DNA of 64,000 nucleotides from Rhynchosporium graminicola (lineage: Eukaryota > Ascomycota > Leotiomycetes > Helotiales > Ploettnerulaceae), in assembly GCA_900074885.1 (NCBI GenBank), contig FJUW01000045.1, forward strand, positions 440,084 to 504,083. The letters run 5' to 3'. Below, in pieces: positions 59,217 through 64,000 of this stretch. Made by a program: the position numbers and the translations under genes. The notes beneath the pieces are model-generated. The model ran no database searches, was not told where the DNA came from, and worked only from the letters and a program-made list of their open reading frames with translations. The stretch's first letter is position 1, and each line of letters starts with the position of its first letter.

Positions 59217-60039
59217 CGTCGTCAGTGCATGTAGTATGCTCGAGGCTAGGACGGAGAGGCGCGCGACGTAGTTAACCCGGGAAGAAATATCAATGGTTTA
59301 AAGGAGTGTGGGGTCCCTTGATGTTCAAAAGCCGCATTGTGAAGTATCTTGAACACGCACACACTCAAGAGACAACTCAGACGGCTTTGACTTTGACTCG
59401 ACGACCGAGACGCATCCCTGAAAGTGGCACGCACGGCCAGTAATTCCAGGGTCCGTCTGATGACTGACTAATAATGCTCCGTACATGGACACCGATCTAA
59501 GGGTGCTACTGTAGAGGGAGCACTAGGGGATTACATGGGTACTATCCGATATTGTATGATAAGTCCGGCTTCAAAGTCACGAAGATATCATAGTACAATA
59601 TACGAATAACGAGTAATACTGAGTTCATATAGATACGTTGACGACGACAAATCCTTATCAAGATAATAAAGATGGAAGGCTTACTTACAGGTACCTAGGT
59701 ACCGAGGGTACTAACGAGTGTCGAGGCCAACCCGACGTTTCACCCAACATAAGTACAATAGGAGAGCGGCGGCGTCGCGTGGCTGGCTGGGTGGTTGCCC
59801 TTCGCAACTACCGCATTTGTTTTCCCCGATCAGACAACACCACCATCTCTTCCTTTAATCTCGAAGAATTCTCGGCAGGTCTCACTCAAAACCTTCATTC
59901 CCAACTTCAAGACAAGATAATTCAATTCCCATTACTTCAACATCAATCGCATCACACTATCGGGCATTATTAGAAACATTCCCGCATTTCTCGAGATTCA
60001 GCGTCACTCGCGTCCGTCCCGTTTGAGTGTCAATACACA
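59217..60039. promoter_or_regulatory. Divergent promoter region, S1P phosphatase / Rho4
   Basis: An 823-base gap between divergent genes. It contains a perfect 14-base palindrome, GGTACCTAGGTACC, at 59690-59703. The last 150 bases before 60040 are C/A/T-rich leader-like sequence. No named factor site is assigned. Confidence 0.5.
59690..59703. repeat. Perfect palindrome GGTACCTAGGTACC
   Basis: A 14-base inverted repeat without spacer, about 340 bases upstream of the Rho4 start. Related CCTAGGTA motifs lie in other gene-free parts of the window. Confidence 0.8.
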
Positions 60040-60963
60040 ATGTCGCAATACGAGCAAAATTATTACAGTAATCGACAACCAGATATGTCTGAACGGAACG
60101 ATGCGCCACGGAGAAAACCCACACGTCGTGAACAGAGCGCCAGATCCAGCGAAGGCACCATGAGCACATCCTCTACAGGAAGAGAATCGGCTGCCACACA
60201 CATTACCGAGGGACCATCTTACTCGAAGAAGATTGTGGTTGTTGGAGATGGAGGATGTGGCAAGACCTGTCTATTAATCAGTTATAGCCAAGGATACTTT
60301 CCAGAGGTATGTCCGTTTATCCGCGATCCAACAGCAAGACTAATCAATATAGAAATACGTACCAACAGTCTTCGAGAACTACATCACATACCCAACTCAC
60401 CAAGCAAGCGGCAAGACTCTCGAGCTAGCTCTATGGGATACAGCTGGACAAGAAGAGTACGATCGTCTTCGACCACTTTCTTACCCCGAGACAGATCTGC
60501 TGTTCGTCTGCTTCGCCATTGACTGTCCAAATTCCCTAGAAAATGTTATGGATAAGGTGAGATCCTCCGCGGACCCGTTTTGCGCGATTATGCTAATTTT
60601 AATTAGTGGTACCCCGAAGTCCTCCATTTCTGCCCCTACACTCCACTCGTACTTGTCGGCCTCAAATCAGATCTCCGAATGAAGCGCACCTGTATCGACC
60701 TCCTCAAGACACAAGGATTGACCCCAGTCACCCAAGAGCAAGGAATGAATGTAGCGCGCAAGATGGGGGCAAGATACATGGAGTGTAGCAGTAAGGAGAT
60801 GACAGGAGTAGACGAGATCTTCACAGAAGCCATCAACACAGTCGTCGCCAACGATAGGAGTAACCAGCAACAAACACCGCCTTCAGGAGGCGGAGGAGGA
60901 GGAGGATCAGGCCAGCAAATGGGCGGGATGAAGAAGAAGAAGCGGAACTGCCGATTCCTCTGA
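60040..60963 (+). CDS. RHO4: Rho-family GTPase Rho4
   Basis: A membrane-anchored small GTPase that controls septation and cell-wall synthesis in fungi. Three exons (60040-60306, 60353-60556, 60607-60963) sum to 828 nt, giving 275 residues. The G domain is complete: P-loop [10 protein letters not shown] at 69-78, switch [10 protein letters not shown], switch [21 protein letters not shown], and the Rho insert region with [11 protein letters not shown]. The Rho4-type features are a 60-residue Ser/Arg-rich N-terminal extension and the block [20 protein letters not shown]. The C-terminus has a polyglycine run, then a polybasic KKKK stretch and the CAAX box CRFL, which predicts geranylgeranylation. 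The frame is intact. Confidence 0.95.
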
Positions 60964-61280
60964 TTCACGACCTTGTTACGATTTTGACACGACCTACGAC
61001 TAAGCTACATTCACGAAGCAATGCAGTAATGGGCTGGAATATGGATCTGGCCGAGCATTGTCTCTCTTCTTTCCTGAACATTGGGTTTTCGTTTCTCTTC
61101 CATCATCTGCGGCTTGTTCTGAGTAATAGGGTAGCTGGGCAAGGCATTGCACAATAGGATTTCTTATGTATCATGACCTTTTCCCCGTAGAAATAAGAAA
61201 ATCAATTCATCAATGCATCATCTTCCGCTCCGGGTATATCGTGAATTCCAAACGCCTTACATCCTTCCTATCCCAACCAT
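60964..61280. other. Convergent 3' flanks of RHO4 and DAD1
   Basis: A 317-base gap between the stop codons of two converging genes. It must hold both polyadenylation regions. No gene is seen. Confidence 0.5.
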
Positions 61281-61855
61281 TCATGACCGACCGTTATTCC
61301 CCTGGTCCTCAGTCAGCTCCGTCTCATCCTCTCTTCGATCATCCTCATCCTCTTCACCACCTTGTCCTTCCTGCTCCGCATCCGGGTCCTTGGCCATCAC
61401 ATTCTCAAACTGGGACCACAGCGCCTCAACAGAACCGAATTCATTACCAACCTATTCGCATCCATTTCATTAGCCACCATTATCAATCCCATCACATCTC
61501 ATCCCATCGCATCTCACACCGTCCCGGCGCCCATCCATCTAAATCCAACCACACTCGATGGAACACTCACAGCAATAACCCCCTCCAGCGACCGATTCAA
61601 TTTATTGATATTGGCCAGCACATGCTCGAAACTCTGTTGTTTTTACTCGTCAGCGCTCTGTCCTCCGCCTCCCTGTGTCCATCTCTATTTCTCTCTACGA
61701 AATTCCGCTCCGGATCGCATTATATTTGAGGGGTGAAGGAGACTTACCACGCCTATCTCTTTCAGTAGCACTTCTCGCTGCTGCTCGAAGAACGTCTTTC
61801 CTGGCGGCGCGGTCGTGGAAGAGGATGCTGGCGGGCGGGTGGTGCTGGATGACAT
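61281..61855 (-). CDS. DAD1: DASH complex subunit DAD1
   Basis: A kinetochore protein of the fungal DASH/Dam1 ring, which couples chromosomes to spindle microtubules. Three exons (61855-61748, 61633-61571, 61451-61281) sum to 342 nt, giving 113 residues. The N-terminus [13 protein letters not shown] is low in complexity, followed by the conserved [15 protein letters not shown]. This splices to [20 protein letters not shown] and then to [19 protein letters not shown], the diagnostic DAD1 helices. The C-terminal tail is very acidic (Asp/Glu-rich). The two introns are 114 and 119 bases. The longer open frame on the same strand up to 62144 has no ATG and is not the gene. The frame is intact. Confidence 0.95.
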
Positions 61856-63169
61856 GTTTGGGATTTAGGGGTGGTTGATTTGTGGTTTTTGGTGGGGGTT
61901 TGGTGATGGAGCTGTTGAAGGATTGAGGGAGACGCGAGGTGGACGCGCCGCCGGGCTTGGCGGGGAGTTTCTTGGCAAATGAAGCGCGAAGGGGAGGGAG
62001 AATTGATTTTGTTTCTTGAAAGGTATGGAGTTCAGTCAATGAAAGGAAGACGTTGTGAGTAGACGAGGTTGGTGGTCTCGTGGAAGGGATGAAGGACTTT
62101 CTGCTCGCGGGATTTGTGGTTAAGGGTCCAAGGTACGATTTCACGGTTTGTCGTACTGTACTGAAGAATCACGCCAAACCGAAGAATAGCTTATAGCTGA
62201 GTTTGGCTGCTCGGCAAACTGGTCTCCTGTGAAGCATCTGGACAAGAAGTAATTGATCATGTAGGATTGTCACGTTTGTATGATTATATATCTCCAAAAC
62301 CACTTCGTTTAATTAACGTCTCTAGGCAATATCCAGTATTATTTTCGCGCTTCAGAATCGATTTGCGTAATTAATTATCTACCAGTTCTCTATTCACCGG
62401 CGACGAAAATGCCAAGACTTGAGCGACCTTGGTAGCTTAGCGAATTGAGGGTAAATACAGCTTCCTCTTTCCTCACGACGTCTCTCTTGCAAATTTTCTG
62501 AGTGGCAAAGCATACAATCAGTAAGCCCGCAATTCTCGCTTTGGTATATGGGTGAGTAATTCCATTGCCAACGATGTTCCTCTAATAATTTCCCTTACAG
62601 CGGCAAGACTACCGAACTCCGACCGCCGAATCATTCTCAGTGCTCCCAACGAGCACCAAACGAGTGAACCTCACACGAAAGGAACGGAAGCCTATAAAAG
62701 TCCCAGACTCAGGGAACCGAACACGGGTCTCTCAACATAAGCTTCTCCCACCATCATCCTCCCAAAAACACCAGGTGGCTCCATGAAGCCCTTATTGAGT
62801 TCAGCACTGAGAAGACTGGAAGCGTCCATTCTGATCACCGGTACAGCCAAAGATCCAAAGTAAATTAAGTGGCTAGTTATGCACGTAACCCTTTTCAGTT
62901 GAAGTACTGGATGCTATAGGAACAAATCACCTGTTATTCTGTTGATGCCGACGTTCTACGAGGGCCCCATACAGTCACTGTTCGTCCACCTATTGTAAAT
63001 TAAATCAGCAGAGCATTTTTTTCATCGATCTCACCTATTTCTGCCCGATAGACACTCACGCAGTCACGCAGTGAATATCATATTCAGAGCAGAGAAGGGT
63101 ATGCTCGAGAAACGTAAGTTTACTTTGCAACGGGCATGTACCGAAAGGAAAGAATAAATGTGCTGATTT
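61856..63169. other. Intergenic, upstream of DAD1 and downstream of PKS fossil
   Basis: No intact gene is seen. A minus-strand stretch near 62690-62800 (NKGFMEPPGVFGRMMVGEAY) reads like protein but has no assigned family. The rest is AT-rich. Confidence 0.4.
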
Positions 63170-64000
63170 CACTGATGCCGTATTCCAAAACCACGACTTT
63201 CGATCGGGCGGTCTGGAGAGTTTCATTCAGGTCTTTGGTAGCGGGAGTGTTTAGGGAAGGCTAGATTCTCAAATCCGGATTTGACGATTTTCGGCGCCAG
63301 TATACGATCATCTCACCCATGCCTCCGACCAGGATGTATGTAGTATCTCGATTTCGCACAGTCTTGGGAGCTTCTCGTGGTATTGCCTGGATGTGTCAAA
63401 TCGATTGGATCACTTATATCTCATAGACAAGTGAGTACCTTCGTGACATCTCCTACCTTTGGCACAAATACCAATTTGTCTATTGCTCTCCACTTGCCTG
63501 CAGAAATTGAGCATGACAGTATTTTATCATGAGACTCTCAAAACCTAGTACGTCACTTCTCTGGCAACTCACACGGTTCTAAATGGAACCTCGACCTCAC
63601 CCAAGCCAAAAACTCTGATCGGGCGCAGAGCACTCCCTTGAGAAACCATATTAGCATAAATTGAGTGGTAAAAGTGAATAACTTTCCACCACCCCATCTC
63701 GCAAGTTGAGAGCCGTTGCCTTGACTTCAATTTCGATATAGTACTCAGGCACTCCCACCTCTCCGCGCGATAGAACATGACCAGCAGTCCAATCCGCGCA
63801 ACTTGTACTCTTAGCGGTCCTCCCTTCTGGGCAACTTCTTCAATCCCGGGTGAAAAGCTCCCGATCCTGCCCGGAATACTCCTTCCTGATTTGTCATCTT
63901 CCGTCTGGCGTGAAATCATCGCTACACCTTCTGTTTCTACGAAGTCGGGCTCGGCATCATTTTCCCGGAAACTGAATGCACAAATCTGAGTAATTATCGT
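63170..64000 (-). pseudogene. Highly reducing polyketide synthase fossil (ER to KR region), runs off the right edge
   Basis: Minus-strand pieces in the order of a highly reducing PKS: a linker (EPDFVETEGVAMISRQ, then KGGPLRVQVARIGLL) near 63940-63780; the ER-domain opening YIEIEVKATALNLRD near 63740-63690; the end of the ER domain, DKLVFVPKVGDVTKV, near 63480-63430; and the KR-domain Rossmann start TYILVGGMGEM near 63345-63305, then KIVKSGFENLAF. The pieces are in different frames with many stops, and most of the ER domain between them is missing or unreadable. The N-terminal KS, AT and DH parts would lie beyond 64000. It is non-functional as seen. Confidence 0.75.

Noticed and set aside
61695..62144. 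A 149-codon minus-strand frame overlapping DAD1
   Set aside because: It opens with GTG, contains no ATG and is out of frame with the DAD1 exons, so it is a shadow of that gene.
1..64000. tRNA genes, rRNA, CRISPR arrays, bacterial operons
   Set aside because: I scanned for T-loop-like GGTTCRA sequences and repeats with regular spacers and found none with a foldable context. The DNA is fungal nuclear, with spliced genes.

Overview
The window comes from the nuclear genome of a filamentous ascomycete (Pezizomycotina). The signs are short GT-AG introns of about 45-120 bases in most genes, ascomycete versions of NUP53, DAD1, Rho4, FMP46 and TRM44, a fungal quinate gene group, and decayed secondary-metabolism and RBR-type ubiquitin ligase genes. 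Gene content would fit Leotiomycetes, but I cannot prove the class from sequence alone. I rebuilt exon structures by hand from splice signals and reading phase, and for most genes the exon lengths sum to an exact multiple of three.

Layout. 0.5-4.3 kb: an intact MFS transporter, then a GT25-type glycosyltransferase that lacks an ATG start and carries an in-frame stop. 5.3-23.5 kb is a housekeeping block: a coiled-coil protein, TRM44 (tRNA methylation), RPL24, acyl-protein thioesterase, an IVY1-like protein, NUP53, FMP46 and a 991-residue RRM-containing protein of unknown function. 23.5-34.5 kb is gene-poor: a 4.5 kb gene-free stretch, two convergent decayed RBR ubiquitin ligase genes, and an unrecognised decayed reading frame. 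34.7-37.8 kb holds three quinate/shikimate catabolic genes. The dehydrogenase and type II dehydroquinase are intact, while the dehydroshikimate dehydratase is split by two frameshifts. 38.4-39.8 kb is a DUF4246 pseudogene. Two small predicted proteins that both begin Met-Cys follow at 40.7 and 42.2 kb.

42.6-50.6 kb is a catabolic or tailoring group: an HSL-family esterase with one N-terminal frameshift, an intact Baeyer-Villiger-type flavin monooxygenase, and an intact aromatic-hydroxylase-type FAD monooxygenase with a possible mitochondrial presequence. 50.6-57.1 kb is microsatellite-rich and nearly gene-free, with one 171-residue reading frame inside. 57.1-61.9 kb returns to housekeeping genes: sphingosine-1-phosphate phosphatase, Rho4 and the DASH subunit DAD1. 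The right edge (63.2-64.0 kb) carries the fossil of a highly reducing polyketide synthase (ER-KR region), which runs off the window.

The clearest pattern is the concentration of broken genes (GT25, two RBR ligases, dehydroshikimate dehydratase, DUF4246, PKS, esterase) between intact conserved blocks. Several of the stop codons are explained by C-to-T or G-to-A transitions, the changes expected from repeat-induced point mutation (RIP).
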